Source of the DNA: Actinomycetota bacterium
GTDB lineage: Bacteria > Actinomycetota > Acidimicrobiia > Acidimicrobiales > Ilumatobacteraceae
NCBI GenBank assembly: GCA_007279905.1
Contig: QYPH01000029.1
Coordinates: forward strand, 1 to 58,925
Direction of reading: 5' to 3'
Length of the DNA stretch: 58,925 nt
Within the stretch, counting starts at the first letter, position 1. Every line of letters starts with the position of its first letter. The position numbers and the translations under genes were made by a program. The notes under the pieces are model-generated. The model worked only from the letters and a program-made list of their open reading frames with translations. It ran no database searches and was not told where the DNA came from. Shown piece after piece: positions 17,785-26,668 of the stretch.

Positions 17785-18519
17785 ATGTCTATAGCCCCAA
17801 TTTCCAATCCCGATTCAGATCAGATCTACTTCAAGCAACTACTCTCAGGCCGAGATTTCGCAACAGACAACCAACTTGCACAGCAAATGGTCAATTTTGT
17901 CTACCTCATTGGCGACAAATCGACCCGCGAGTGCATGATTGTCGACCCCGCGTATGCGGTTGAGGAGTTGCTGAGTGTTGCCGAGAAAGACGACATGAAC
18001 GTCGTTGGAGCGCTCGCTACCCATTACCACCCAGATCATGTGGGTGGATCGATGATGGGTGCAAACATCGATGGCATTGCAACACTGCTCGACAAACTAG
18101 ACATCCCTATCCATGTGCAGGAACTTGAAGCGCAATGGATCATGCGCACTACTGGTGTGTCAGCAAGTCACTTGCATCAGCATCAGCCGGGAGACACTGT
18201 CAAAGTAGGTGAGATTGAAATTTGTTTGGTGCATACACCTGGTCATACGCCCGGTAGCCAGTGCTTCTTGGTAGATAACCGACTCATTGCAGGAGACACA
18301 CTGTTTCTTGAAGGTTGCGGACGAACTGACTTGCCTGGATCAGACCCAAGCCAAATGTTTGACAGTCTGCAAACGTTGGCCGCACTTCCAGATCAGACAG
18401 TCGTCTATCCAGGACACCGGTATTCGGATCCTTCTTCGCGGGCTCTTCCTGAAGTTCGCCAAACCAACTATGTTTTTAAGCCAAAAACCAAAGCCGATTG
18501 GCTGCAGTGGTTTAGCTAG
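17785..18519 (+). CDS. MBL-fold metallo-hydrolase (glyoxalase II/ETHE1-like)
   Basis: A 244-residue metallo-beta-lactamase-fold protein. The metal site THYHPDHVGG (HxHxDH) is at about residue 79, followed by HTPGHTPGSQ, IAGDTLFLEGCGRTD and the last His in VVYPGHRY. The GCGRTDLPGSDP segment is shared with the ETHE1-type persulfide dioxygenase and glyoxalase II-like groups, so both thiolester hydrolysis and sulfur oxidation are possible. It diverges from the Gfo/Idh/MocA gene. Its stop codon overlaps the stop of the convergent TauE-type gene inside the palindrome CTAG. Confidence 0.85.
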   Translation: MSIAPISNPDSDQIYFKQLLSGRDFATDNQLAQQMVNFVYLIGDKSTRECMIVDPAYAVEELLSVAEKDDMNVVGALATHYHPDHVGGSMMGANIDGIATLLDKLDIPIHVQELEAQWIMRTTGVSASHLHQHQPGDTVKVGEIEICLVHTPGHTPGSQCFLVDNRLIAGDTLFLEGCGRTDLPGSDPSQMFDSLQTLAALPDQTVVYPGHRYSDPSSRALPEVRQTNYVFKPKTKADWLQWFS

Positions 18520-19247
18520 CCAACAAATGCCGAGACAAGACTGCTCACACCACCAAGAGTTAAGAGCACCAACACCATCCTTTTAAAACGGACTGCGTCA
18601 ATATATACACGCGCTCTCGTTCCAATAAACACGCCGAGCAACATCAGCGGAGTTGTGAGTAACGCAACACGCAGCTCATCGAGATGAATCTTGCCCGCCA
18701 CAGCAAAAATAATGACGCTCGAAATGCCTGTCACCGAAAAAATGAGATTGAGAGTTGCACGTTGCACTTCCGGCATAAGTCTGCGCGCCTGCAACGTAAA
18801 TACGATCGGCGGCCCATTGGTCGATGTCGCCATCAGCAATACTCCACTGAGCCACCCCATTGTCCAATCCAGCGATTTGTGGGCATGCTGAAGATCGCGA
18901 CCCCGAGCAAGCATCCACACGCCAAAGAGCACCGCACATCCCAATAGCACCTTCATTACATCCTGATTTCCATATCGAAAAAGAGCGAGTCCGAAAGGAG
19001 CACCAAGACACGATGCGATGATAAATATCTTGGCGATCTCACGGTCGTGATGATGGCGCAATTGCCATGCCTGTCCAAAATTGCTGACAGTTCCTAGCAA
19101 GGTTGCGATAATCACGGCCTGATGTAAATCGATGAACAACACCATGACCGGCACAGCCAGGAGCGCAAACCCAAACCCTGCAGCAGCCTGGATCACCGAG
19201 GTGACCAAAATGATCACGGCAATGATCAACAAATGTTCTTGCGACAT
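18516..19247 (-). CDS. TauE/SafE (TSUP) family sulfite/organosulfonate-type permease
   Basis: A 243-residue membrane protein with about seven or eight hydrophobic segments and two similar halves, as in the TSUP family. Visible family features are AAAGFGFALLAVP in the first helix, the following ATLLGTVSNFGQAW, and WLSGVLLMATSTNGPPIVF at the start of the second half. Members export sulfite or sulfoacetate, or import small acids. It follows the aminotransferase gene by 23 bases on the same strand and ends tail-to-tail with the MBL-fold gene. Link to either neighbour is not proven. Confidence 0.85.
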   Translation of the reverse strand: MSQEHLLIIAVIILVTSVIQAAAGFGFALLAVPVMVLFIDLHQAVIIATLLGTVSNFGQAWQLRHHHDREIAKIFIIASCLGAPFGLALFRYGNQDVMKVLLGCAVLFGVWMLARGRDLQHAHKSLDWTMGWLSGVLLMATSTNGPPIVFTLQARRLMPEVQRATLNLIFSVTGISSVIIFAVAGKIHLDELRVALLTTPLMLLGVFIGTRARVYIDAVRFKRMVLVLLTLGGVSSLVSAFVG

Positions 19248-19270
19248 ACAGTGCTTGATCCAATCAGTAT

Positions 19271-20641
19271 CTAGGCAGTGACAATTGCGTCAAGGGCTAG
19301 CGCAAAGACCGCAGTGTGTTTGTCAACATCGGCCGCGCTATGAAATGGCGACATCAGAGCCATATTGTGAAATGGCGCGAGCAACACACCACGATTGAGA
19401 CAAAAGAGATGCAAGAACGACTCCAGCATCGGATCAACTGCTGCTGCAGCCTGAGCGCCATCAACCGGAGGTGTGCAAAACCAGTACTCCGCGCGACAGC
19501 CCAACTGCTGTACATGCCAATCAAGATTTCGCTCGCTACAAACCTGTTCAACACCTTGCGTCCATCTTGTTGCCAACGGAATTGTTTGATCAAAATCCGC
19601 TTGGGTGAGTGCATGAGACAAGGTCGCCCTCATCGCACTCATTGCAAGAGCGCTTCCACTCAATGTTCCGCCAACTCCTGAAACATCCACATCGTGACCC
19701 GTCATAGCCGCCTCTAAGCGCGACGCAATGTCGCTGGTCATGCCATAGGCACCAACCGGAATGCCACCACCGATCGTCTTTCCGATGACCACAAAATCCG
19801 GGTCAATATTCCACAACTTGGTGCATCCGCCCGGTCCGGCACAGATTGTATGTGTCTCGTCAATCACAAGAAGCACATCAAATTTTCGAGTGAGGTTACG
19901 CACACCTTGTATGTAGCCATCTTGGGGAAGCACGATACCGATGTTTGTGAGTGCTGGCTCGATCAACACACATGCAACGTCACCGATTGCCAACACTCGC
20001 TCGAGTTCAGCCAAGTCATTAAATGGCACAACTCGCGTCGTGAGTGCAGGATCAACTTGCGGACCAATTGCTCCCGGTCGGCTGATCGTGTTGCCATCTG
20101 CGTTCCTAATCACGAGCGTCTCATCAACCGAACCGTGATAGCACCAGTCGTGCACAACAATTTTGGGGCGGCCTGTCAACATGCGAGCAAATCGGAGCAC
20201 AAACCTATTTGCATCGGTGGCACTGATTGCAAATTGCCACTTTGCAACACCAAACCTTTGGGCAAGGTTTTGAGCAACCCACTGCGCATCGCTAGTTGGC
20301 AACATCGTTGTCAAACCAAGTTGTGCTTGTTGCGTCACTGCTTGGGCAACAGCATCTAATGCGTGACCTGTCATTGCGCCTGTATCGCCCAGACAAAAAT
20401 CAACATATTCAATATCGTCCACGTCAACAAAACGAGCGCCGTGTGCTCTTTGTACGTGCAAAGGAAAACTTCCGGGCCAACGAGTCATCCACGGCATTGG
20501 CACCCCAGACAACAATGCTGTCTTGGCAGATTGGGCAAGGAGCATCGATTTCGGGTGAATGTCACAGAACAGTTGCTCTTCAGACTTCAGTGCGGCTGCA
20601 AGTTTGAGTCGATCAATCACACTGGCATTCTTACACGCCAC
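19271..20641 (-). CDS. Class III PLP-dependent aminotransferase (HemL/beta-amino acid transaminase-like)
   Basis: A 456-residue fold-type I enzyme. The PLP site shows VLLVIDETHT, where the Asp binds the pyridine nitrogen, and the Schiff-base Lys in VVIGKTIGGGIPVGAYG. The N-terminal part has VDVDDIEYVDFCLGDTGAMTGH, typical of the glutamate-1-semialdehyde aminomutase/omega-transaminase branch. The start is a GTG at 20641, with another GTG seven codons later; no ATG is suitable. It diverges from the carbamoyl-hydrolase run with 46 bases between starts and is followed by the TSUP permease. It could take the amino group from the product of the neighbouring N-carbamoyl hydrolases (a beta-amino acid, for example); this is inference. 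Confidence 0.85.
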   Translation of the reverse strand: MACKNASVIDRLKLAAALKSEEQLFCDIHPKSMLLAQSAKTALLSGVPMPWMTRWPGSFPLHVQRAHGARFVDVDDIEYVDFCLGDTGAMTGHALDAVAQAVTQQAQLGLTTMLPTSDAQWVAQNLAQRFGVAKWQFAISATDANRFVLRFARMLTGRPKIVVHDWCYHGSVDETLVIRNADGNTISRPGAIGPQVDPALTTRVVPFNDLAELERVLAIGDVACVLIEPALTNIGIVLPQDGYIQGVRNLTRKFDVLLVIDETHTICAGPGGCTKLWNIDPDFVVIGKTIGGGIPVGAYGMTSDIASRLEAAMTGHDVDVSGVGGTLSGSALAMSAMRATLSHALTQADFDQTIPLATRWTQGVEQVCSERNLDWHVQQLGCRAEYWFCTPPVDGAQAAAAVDPMLESFLHLFCLNRGVLLAPFHNMALMSPFHSAADVDKHTAVFALALDAIVTA

Positions 20642-20687
20642 AAACGTGAAACGGATTGTTTATGACGAAATCTCTACACTGAGAGAA

Positions 20688-21953
20688 GTGAATACGAACA
20701 ACCCAATTGCTAGTGATTTTGATGACCTGCGCATCGACTCTGCACGATTGATGGACCGAATCATGAGCCTTGCCGAGGTCTCGCCTATCGCTGGTGGCGG
20801 CAACTGTCGACTCGCACTCACCGACGAAGATCGTGACGGACGTGATTTAGTGGTGTCGTGGATGCGAGACCTCAACATGGATGTCTCTATTGACGCAGTC
20901 GGAAACATCATTGCCTACTGGAATGTTGGTTCAGGCGCACCAGTAATGACAGGTAGCCATATCGACACTGTGCGCACAGGCGGCAAGTTCGATGGCAACT
21001 ACGGCGTACTTGCTGGTCTGGAAGTTGTCGAAACCTGCCAACGCAATGGATACATTCCGTCTCGCCCATTAGCCGTTGGGATTTTCACCGACGAAGAAGG
21101 TGCGCGTTTCGCCCCCGACATGCTCGGGTCGCTCGTCTATGTCGGCGGCATGACCACCGAAGAGGCCCTCGACATCACTGCAATTGACGGACCACGCTTA
21201 GGCGATGAACTCGTTCGTATTGGTTACGCAGGATCAGCTCCATGCCCCGGCGTTGTTCCCCACAGTTTCGTTGAGTTACACATTGAGCAAGGCCCATTGC
21301 TCGAGGCAAACAATGTTCGCATCGGGGTGGTAACTGGCGTTCAGGGCATCTCATGGCAAGAAGTCACTGTTGTTGGACAGTCAAATCATGCAGGCACTAC
21401 GCCAATGTCGTTGCGTCATGACCCCACCTATGTTGCAGCAGAAATCGCTGTCTTCTTGCGGCAGTTGAGCGCGCGTTTCGGTGGGCACCAAGTATGCACG
21501 GTCGGCAAAGTTGATGTTTTTCCAAACCTCATCAACGTTGTCGCTGCTCGTGTCACCCTCACTCTCGACGTGCGCAACACCGACGAAAAACTATTGCAAC
21601 AAGCCGAACACGAAATTTCCGAATTCTTGACCCAAATTGCAAGAGCAGAGGGCGTCCAGATCACCACAAAGAAACTCGCCCGTTTTGAACCAGTTGATTT
21701 TGACCCACGCGTGATCGACATCGTTGAGTCAATTGCCAAACAACAAGGCAACACCACAAGACGCATGCCGTCAGGCGCTGGTCACGATGCCCAGATGCTT
21801 GCGCGGGTCTGCCCAACAGCGATGATTTTTGTGCCGAGCGTCAATGGCATCAGTCATAATCCTGCCGAACACACCGACACAGATGATTTAGTGGCAGGAG
21901 CAAATATTCTTTTACATACCATGCTGACCCTGTGCGCAACAGATCTCCAATGA
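20688..21953 (+). CDS. M20-family Zn hydrolase: allantoate amidohydrolase / N-carbamoyl-L-amino-acid hydrolase type
   Basis: A 421-residue enzyme of the AllC/HyuC group that removes CO2 and ammonia from ureido compounds. Motifs are GGGNCRLALTDEDRDGRD near the N-terminus, metal ligands in GSHIDTVRTGGKFDGNYGV and FTDEEGARF, ELHIEQGPLLE, the dimer-domain NHAGTTPMSLRHD and the closing VNGISHNPAEHTDTDD. The GTG at 20688 is used because the frame has no good ATG before the conserved region; reading further up would enter the divergent gene. Allantoate, N-carbamoyl-beta-alanine and N-carbamoyl-L-amino acids are all possible substrates. Followed after 37 bases by the carbamoylase gene. Confidence 0.88.
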   Translation: MNTNNPIASDFDDLRIDSARLMDRIMSLAEVSPIAGGGNCRLALTDEDRDGRDLVVSWMRDLNMDVSIDAVGNIIAYWNVGSGAPVMTGSHIDTVRTGGKFDGNYGVLAGLEVVETCQRNGYIPSRPLAVGIFTDEEGARFAPDMLGSLVYVGGMTTEEALDITAIDGPRLGDELVRIGYAGSAPCPGVVPHSFVELHIEQGPLLEANNVRIGVVTGVQGISWQEVTVVGQSNHAGTTPMSLRHDPTYVAAEIAVFLRQLSARFGGHQVCTVGKVDVFPNLINVVAARVTLTLDVRNTDEKLLQQAEHEISEFLTQIARAEGVQITTKKLARFEPVDFDPRVIDIVESIAKQQGNTTRRMPSGAGHDAQMLARVCPTAMIFVPSVNGISHNPAEHTDTDDLVAGANILLHTMLTLCATDLQ

Positions 21954-21990
21954 AGCGGCTGAAGCGGATGAATATGAAAGTATTGAGCGC

Positions 21991-22914
21991 ATGACGAGAC
22001 TTCTTCATGTTGGTGCAGCACAACTTGGGCCAATTCAGCAATCAGATGACAGGGCTTCTGTCGTCATCCGTTTGATCGAACTTTTGCGCCAAGCCAAAGC
22101 AGCGAAGTGCGAACTTGTTGTGTTTCCAGAACTTGCACTCACAACGTTTTTCCCACGATGGTTCGTCGACGATATTGCTACAACAGATCATTGGTATGAA
22201 ACCGAGATGCCTTCGGCTGTGACGCTGCCACTCTTCCTAGAGGCTAAACGACTCGAAATTGGTTTTTGTCTCGGCTATGCAGAACTCACACCACAGGGTG
22301 AACGATTTAATACTCAAATCTTGGTCGAGCGCGACGGTTCGGTCGTCGCCAAATATCGCAAAGTGCATATTCCTGGACACGAGACGAACGAGCCAGACCG
22401 ACCATTTCAACATGCCGAGCGCTACTACTTCACACCCAGCGCCGAAGGGTTTGGTGTTTGGAAAGCATTTGGTGGGCGTATGGGCATGATGATCTGCAAT
22501 GACCGGCGTTGGCCAGAGTCGTATCGAGTGATGGGATTACAGGGAGTCGAAATGATTCTCTGTGGCTACAACACCCCAATGCACTATGTACCAGATCCGA
22601 CACAGGATGTGTTGCAAGGCTTTCACAATGCTCTCGTTATGCAAAGTGGCGCCTACCAAAACGGAACATTTGTAGTTGGTGTCGCCAAAGGTGGTGTGGA
22701 AGAAGGAGTCTTGGGCCTCTGCGACTCGAGCATCATCGCCCCATCGGGAGAAATTCTTGCCAAGACTGTCACTACTGGCGACGAGTTGGTCTCGGCTGTT
22801 TGTGATCTGGATTGGTGCAAACAGTACAAAGAAACCTTGTTTGACTTCGATAAATATCGTCGACCCGAGGTCTATGGCCGAATAACTGCACAACGGGGTG
22901 CGGTTCTCGATTGA
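21991..22914 (+). CDS. Nitrilase-family N-carbamoyl-D-amino-acid hydrolase
   Basis: A 307-residue carbon-nitrogen hydrolase. The catalytic triad is visible as Glu in VFPELALTTFFPRW, Lys in YRKVHIPGH and Cys in MMICNDRRWPESYRVMG. The pattern continues with LCGYNTPMHY, MQSGAYQNG and a late VCDLDWC. As far as memory allows, the segments ELALTTFFPRW, ICNDRRWPE and GGYNTP-like match the D-carbamoylase group of hydantoin degraders more than beta-ureidopropionase. The enzyme releases ammonia and CO2 from an N-carbamoyl compound. No hydantoinase gene of the usual type is in the window. It lies between the M20 hydrolase and the fused molybdenum hydroxylase. Confidence 0.88.
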   Translation: MTRLLHVGAAQLGPIQQSDDRASVVIRLIELLRQAKAAKCELVVFPELALTTFFPRWFVDDIATTDHWYETEMPSAVTLPLFLEAKRLEIGFCLGYAELTPQGERFNTQILVERDGSVVAKYRKVHIPGHETNEPDRPFQHAERYYFTPSAEGFGVWKAFGGRMGMMICNDRRWPESYRVMGLQGVEMILCGYNTPMHYVPDPTQDVLQGFHNALVMQSGAYQNGTFVVGVAKGGVEEGVLGLCDSSIIAPSGEILAKTVTTGDELVSAVCDLDWCKQYKETLFDFDKYRRPEVYGRITAQRGAVLD

Positions 22915-22930
22915 TCCAGATCGCCACCCA

Positions 22931-22965
22931 TTGCTTAACATTTTGTAAAGCAAATGCTGTAGCGT
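22931..22965 (+). promoter_or_regulatory. Probable leaderless promoter with an inverted repeat before the fused Mo/Fe-S hydroxylase gene
   Basis: TAGCGT (22960-22965) fits the actinobacterial -10 pattern TANNNT and lies seven bases before the GTG at 22973, so transcription could begin at the start codon. No Shine-Dalgarno sequence precedes that codon. Just upstream, TTGCTT (22931-22936) and AAGCAA (22948-22953) form an inverted repeat with an 11-base spacer, a size suited to a dimeric repressor or activator. Confidence 0.4.
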
Positions 22966-22972
22966 AAAACCC

Positions 22973-25594
22973 GTGACTGCTATGGACTTGGGCTCCCCAA
23001 ACGACCTCCGTATCGCTTTCACTGTCAACGAAACTCCGGTGAGCGTGCGGGCAAACCACCCCCATCTATTGGCAGCACTGCGCGAAGAACTCGACATCAC
23101 CTCGCCAAAGGATGGTTGTTCTCCGTCAGGCCAATGCGGGTGTTGCACTGTTTTGGTGAATGGCAAGGCAGTGGTCAGTTGTCAAACACCTCTGTCCAAA
23201 GTTGCGGGTGGAACAGTTACGACCCTTGAAGGCGTCGACGAAGAAGAACGCAGCCGCTACTCGCAAGCATTTGCTGCATGTGGCGGATTGCAGTGTGGTT
23301 TTTGTATTCCAGGCATTGTTGTGCGCGCCAAGGCTCAAGTTGACAAAAAGGGTGCTGCGCTGCAACGCAGCGATATGGCAAAGCATCTCGGCGCACATCT
23401 GTGTCGTTGCACTGGATACGTCAAAATTCTTGATGCGGTCTTGATGGTCGCGCGAGGTGAAGTGCCCGTTTTAGTACAACCAGGTGGTGTTGGTACTCGT
23501 ACGGTCAAGTACGAAGCCCAAGCTCTTGCACTAGGCGATCGTGGCTACATCGACGACATCCGTATTCCTGGCATGCTGCATGCAGCACTTGTATTCACTC
23601 AACACACTCGCGCCGACGTCACTGCAATCGATGCAACTACTGCCCTACAGATGCCAGGTGTTCGTGCCGTGTTTACTGCAGCCGATATTCCGGGCGAACT
23701 CATGGTTGGCATCATCTATAAAGACTGGCCAGTGATAATTCCAGTTGGCGGTCGCACATCATATGCAGGCGACGTACTCGCCATCGTCGTTGCCGAAACC
23801 CGAGACGAGGCTCGAGCCGCGACTCAATTTGTCGACGTGCAGTACACCGTGCACACTCCACTCACCGATCCGGTTGCTGCAATGTCCAGTAGCGAGATTG
23901 CAGTCTGGAAAACTGACAACAACATCTTGAGCACGAGTCGATATAAACGAGGCGACACACAAATCGCTCTCAGTACGAGCGTGCATGTTGTTGAAGAAAC
24001 TTTTGTGACGCAACGAATCGAACATGCTTTTTTAGAGCCAGAAAGCACCGTTGCAGTACCTTCCGATGACGGCAAATCATTGCACGTGTATTCGGGCGGC
24101 CAAGGTATTTGGGACGACCGAAATGACATTGCATCAGTGCTCAACCTCGACAATGCCCAAGTCACCGTCGAGTTGGTAACAAACGGCGGCGCGTTTGGTG
24201 GCAAAGAAGACATGAGCAATCAGGCCCATGCAGCCTTAAGCGCATGGCTGTTGCAACAACCAGTCAAGTGCACACTCTCGCGAGAGGAAAGTCTGTTGAT
24301 GCATGCCAAGCGGCATCCCATCACCATGCAGTACAAAGCCTCGTGTGATGCAACCGGCAAACTCACCGCGCTACACGTGCGAGCGATTGGTGACTCTGGC
24401 GCGTACGCCAGTGTTGGAATGAAGGTTCTCGAGCGCATGGCTGGCCATGCAAGTGGTCCGTATGAAGTTCCTAATATCGATGTTGAAGCAATTGCCGTGC
24501 GCACCAACAACCCGGTGTGCGGTGCATTTCGCGGCTTCGGTGCAAACCAAGCGCAATTTGCAATGGAAGGAGTGATGGATCGACTGGCTGCAAAAGTTGG
24601 CATCGATGGGTGGACAATGCGTCAACGAAACGTCATCATGCCAGGACGGGTGTGGGGCCCAGGACAAATCATGGACGAAGGTTGCCTCGGTGCATCCGAG
24701 TGTCTCACAGCGATTAAGCCCGCATACGACGAAGCCCGAGCAGCAGGCAAAGCAATCGGCCTCGGACTTGGTCTCAAAAATAGTGGCCTCGGCAATGGGT
24801 TCAAAGAGATCAACCGAGCGGTTATCCGATTTAGAGAAGACGGACGCGTTGAAGTTCGTCACGGCTGGACAGAGATGGGCCAAGGTATCAACACCGTTGC
24901 ATTGCAAGTTGCGGTGCACGAACTTGGCATAGATGGCAACCTCATCGATGTCATCGTTGACACCACTCGCGAACTCGGGCTTGGGCAAACAACCGGTTCA
25001 CGCGGAACACTCATGGGTGCGGGCGCCGTCAAAGACGCATGCGATGTAGCCAAAGCCGCACATTGTGCTGTCGGTGTCGATCACGTTGGCGAATATCGCG
25101 TTGATTGGACAAACAAGCTCGGCGAACCAGGTGTCACAAATCCGATCATCCACTCCACCTTTGGCTATGCGGCGCAACTCGTCGTCATCGATCGTGAGAC
25201 CAGCAAGATCGAGCTCGTTGTTGCTGCCCACGATGTTGGCAAGGCAGTCAACCCGCAACTCTGTGAAGGACAAATTCAGGGCAGCGTGCACATGGGTCTT
25301 GGCTACGCGCTCTCCGAAGACTTCCCAAGCGATCCCGAAACTGGCTTCCCCTTGAACAAAACGCTTCGGTCGCTCAAGATCTTGCGCGCTAAAGACATCC
25401 CGACAATCGAAGTTATTCTTGTCGAGTCACCACAGCCAAACTCTCCATACGGGATCAAGGGTGTTGGAGAAATCGGACTCGTGCCTACTGCGGGTGCTGT
25501 TGCTGCAGCCTTTTACGACCTCGACGGCACATGGCATACAACACTTCCGATGCTCAAATCAACAAGCGATTCAAACACCGACTCCGAGGATTAG
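22973..25594 (+). CDS. Fused [2Fe-2S]/molybdopterin hydroxylase, XdhD / selenium-dependent xanthine dehydrogenase type
   Basis: An 873-residue fusion of the small Fe-S subunit and the large Mo subunit of the xanthine dehydrogenase family. Residues 1-160: CSPSGQCGCC (about 49-58) and QCGFC...CRCTG hold the two [2Fe-2S] clusters. From about 185 on is the Mo part, with NGGAFGGKED, SREESLLMHAKRHP, CGAFRGFGANQAQFAME, the molybdopterin-contact region GQTTGSRGTLMGAGA and catalytic Glu in IKGVGEIGLVP. There is no FAD domain, so it needs a separate one, probably that at 27723-28571. E. coli XdhD and the Se-dependent xanthine dehydrogenases have this layout. Selenium use cannot be judged. GTG at 22973 or ATG at 22982 may be the start. 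Confidence 0.88.
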   Translation: MTAMDLGSPNDLRIAFTVNETPVSVRANHPHLLAALREELDITSPKDGCSPSGQCGCCTVLVNGKAVVSCQTPLSKVAGGTVTTLEGVDEEERSRYSQAFAACGGLQCGFCIPGIVVRAKAQVDKKGAALQRSDMAKHLGAHLCRCTGYVKILDAVLMVARGEVPVLVQPGGVGTRTVKYEAQALALGDRGYIDDIRIPGMLHAALVFTQHTRADVTAIDATTALQMPGVRAVFTAADIPGELMVGIIYKDWPVIIPVGGRTSYAGDVLAIVVAETRDEARAATQFVDVQYTVHTPLTDPVAAMSSSEIAVWKTDNNILSTSRYKRGDTQIALSTSVHVVEETFVTQRIEHAFLEPESTVAVPSDDGKSLHVYSGGQGIWDDRNDIASVLNLDNAQVTVELVTNGGAFGGKEDMSNQAHAALSAWLLQQPVKCTLSREESLLMHAKRHPITMQYKASCDATGKLTALHVRAIGDSGAYASVGMKVLERMAGHASGPYEVPNIDVEAIAVRTNNPVCGAFRGFGANQAQFAMEGVMDRLAAKVGIDGWTMRQRNVIMPGRVWGPGQIMDEGCLGASECLTAIKPAYDEARAAGKAIGLGLGLKNSGLGNGFKEINRAVIRFREDGRVEVRHGWTEMGQGINTVALQVAVHELGIDGNLIDVIVDTTRELGLGQTTGSRGTLMGAGAVKDACDVAKAAHCAVGVDHVGEYRVDWTNKLGEPGVTNPIIHSTFGYAAQLVVIDRETSKIELVVAAHDVGKAVNPQLCEGQIQGSVHMGLGYALSEDFPSDPETGFPLNKTLRSLKILRAKDIPTIEVILVESPQPNSPYGIKGVGEIGLVPTAGAVAAAFYDLDGTWHTTLPMLKSTSDSNTDSED

Positions 25595-25600
25595 ATCTTC

Positions 25601-26668
25601 GTGCCAAACACCACTCGCGGGCTCGTGTGCGCGCACCACCACTTGTATTCATCATTGGCGCGCGGAATGCCGGCTCCGAAGCAAACTCCAACAGGTTTCA
25701 TCGAAATACTTCAGCAAGTTTGGTGGAGACTCGATGCCGCATTGGATGCAGACATGATCTATTGGTCGGCCGCGCTCGGTGCTGTTGAGGCATTAATGAA
25801 TGGCACTACCGCAATTGTTGACCATCACGAATCGCCAAACGCAATTGAGGGTTCGTTGTCGATTATCGCTCAAGCATGTGGTGATGTGGGTGTCCGCGTC
25901 AACACGTGTTACGGCATTTCCGATCGCTGGGACGATGTCGGCAATCTACATTCCAAGATCTCGCCATTGTCTCCGATGTCGAGTGCTGCAAAGCGCGGCC
26001 TTGCTGAGTGTGAGCGCTTTATAGCTGAAGGTGGAAACGGAATGGTGGGTGTGCACGCTGCATTTACGTGTGGCGATGAAACACTGAGCGCCGCGGCGCA
26101 ACTCGCAGACAAATTGAATGTTGGAGTCCACATCCACGTTGCAGAGGGAGTAGATGATTCGCATGCCGGATCACGCCTCGCGCACTTGGCCAAAAGCAAC
26201 TGGCTCTTAGTGCATGGAGTTCATCTCAATGAGCCCCTCAAAGGTCGCCTCGTGCACAACCCACGATCCAACATGAACAACCATGTTGGCTACGCCAAAC
26301 CAACTACACAATCAAATACCATTCTGTTGGGCACAGACGGCATTGGAGCAGACATGCTTGAAGAAGCACGACTGGCTTATGCACGACTTCGTGAATTTGA
26401 TATAGCTGAAACACCCGACACAGTTGCTCAGTGGCTGAGCAATGGATATCAACTTTTTCCAGAAGCGGCAAACGATACGGTGACGTGGAATTACGATCAT
26501 GTTGAGAGCCCTTGGCATGTTGCATTTACTCCAGGAACTCGTGTTACCGATGTTGTGATTGATGACCAAGCAGTAATCCGCAACGGGTTGCCAACACGTG
26601 TCGACATCCAAGAGATCCGCGCCAAGGCACAAGAACAATCTGTACGACTATTTGAAAGGCTCAACTGA
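25601..26668 (+). CDS. SsnA-like metal-dependent aminohydrolase, lacking the usual N-terminal segment
   Basis: Amidohydrolase-superfamily TIM barrel of 355 residues, most similar by motif to SsnA. The metal site is [15 protein letters not shown] (residue about 10), then [48 protein letters not shown] and [13 protein letters not shown]. SsnA proteins have around 60 more residues before the HxH motif, forming part of the beta-sandwich; here that region is the end of the preceding gene. The GTG start comes two codons after the in-frame TAG of the XdhD-type gene, so reinitiation is likely. SsnA is linked with purine breakdown and Se-dependent hydroxylases. Possible action: deamination or ring opening of an aromatic N-heterocycle. 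Confidence 0.85.
   Translation: MPNTTRGLVCAHHHLYSSLARGMPAPKQTPTGFIEILQQVWWRLDAALDADMIYWSAALGAVEALMNGTTAIVDHHESPNAIEGSLSIIAQACGDVGVRVNTCYGISDRWDDVGNLHSKISPLSPMSSAAKRGLAECERFIAEGGNGMVGVHAAFTCGDETLSAAAQLADKLNVGVHIHVAEGVDDSHAGSRLAHLAKSNWLLVHGVHLNEPLKGRLVHNPRSNMNNHVGYAKPTTQSNTILLGTDGIGADMLEEARLAYARLREFDIAETPDTVAQWLSNGYQLFPEAANDTVTWNYDHVESPWHVAFTPGTRVTDVVIDDQAVIRNGLPTRVDIQEIRAKAQEQSVRLFERLN

Noticed and set aside
22537-23166. Minus-strand open frame spanning the carbamoylase end and the fused hydroxylase start
   Set aside because: It crosses two convincing plus-strand genes and their promoter region and shows no domain.
22973-25594. Selenocysteine codon in the fused hydroxylase
   Set aside because: The frame has no internal TGA, and enzymes of this type carry selenium as a labile ligand, so the sequence cannot show it.
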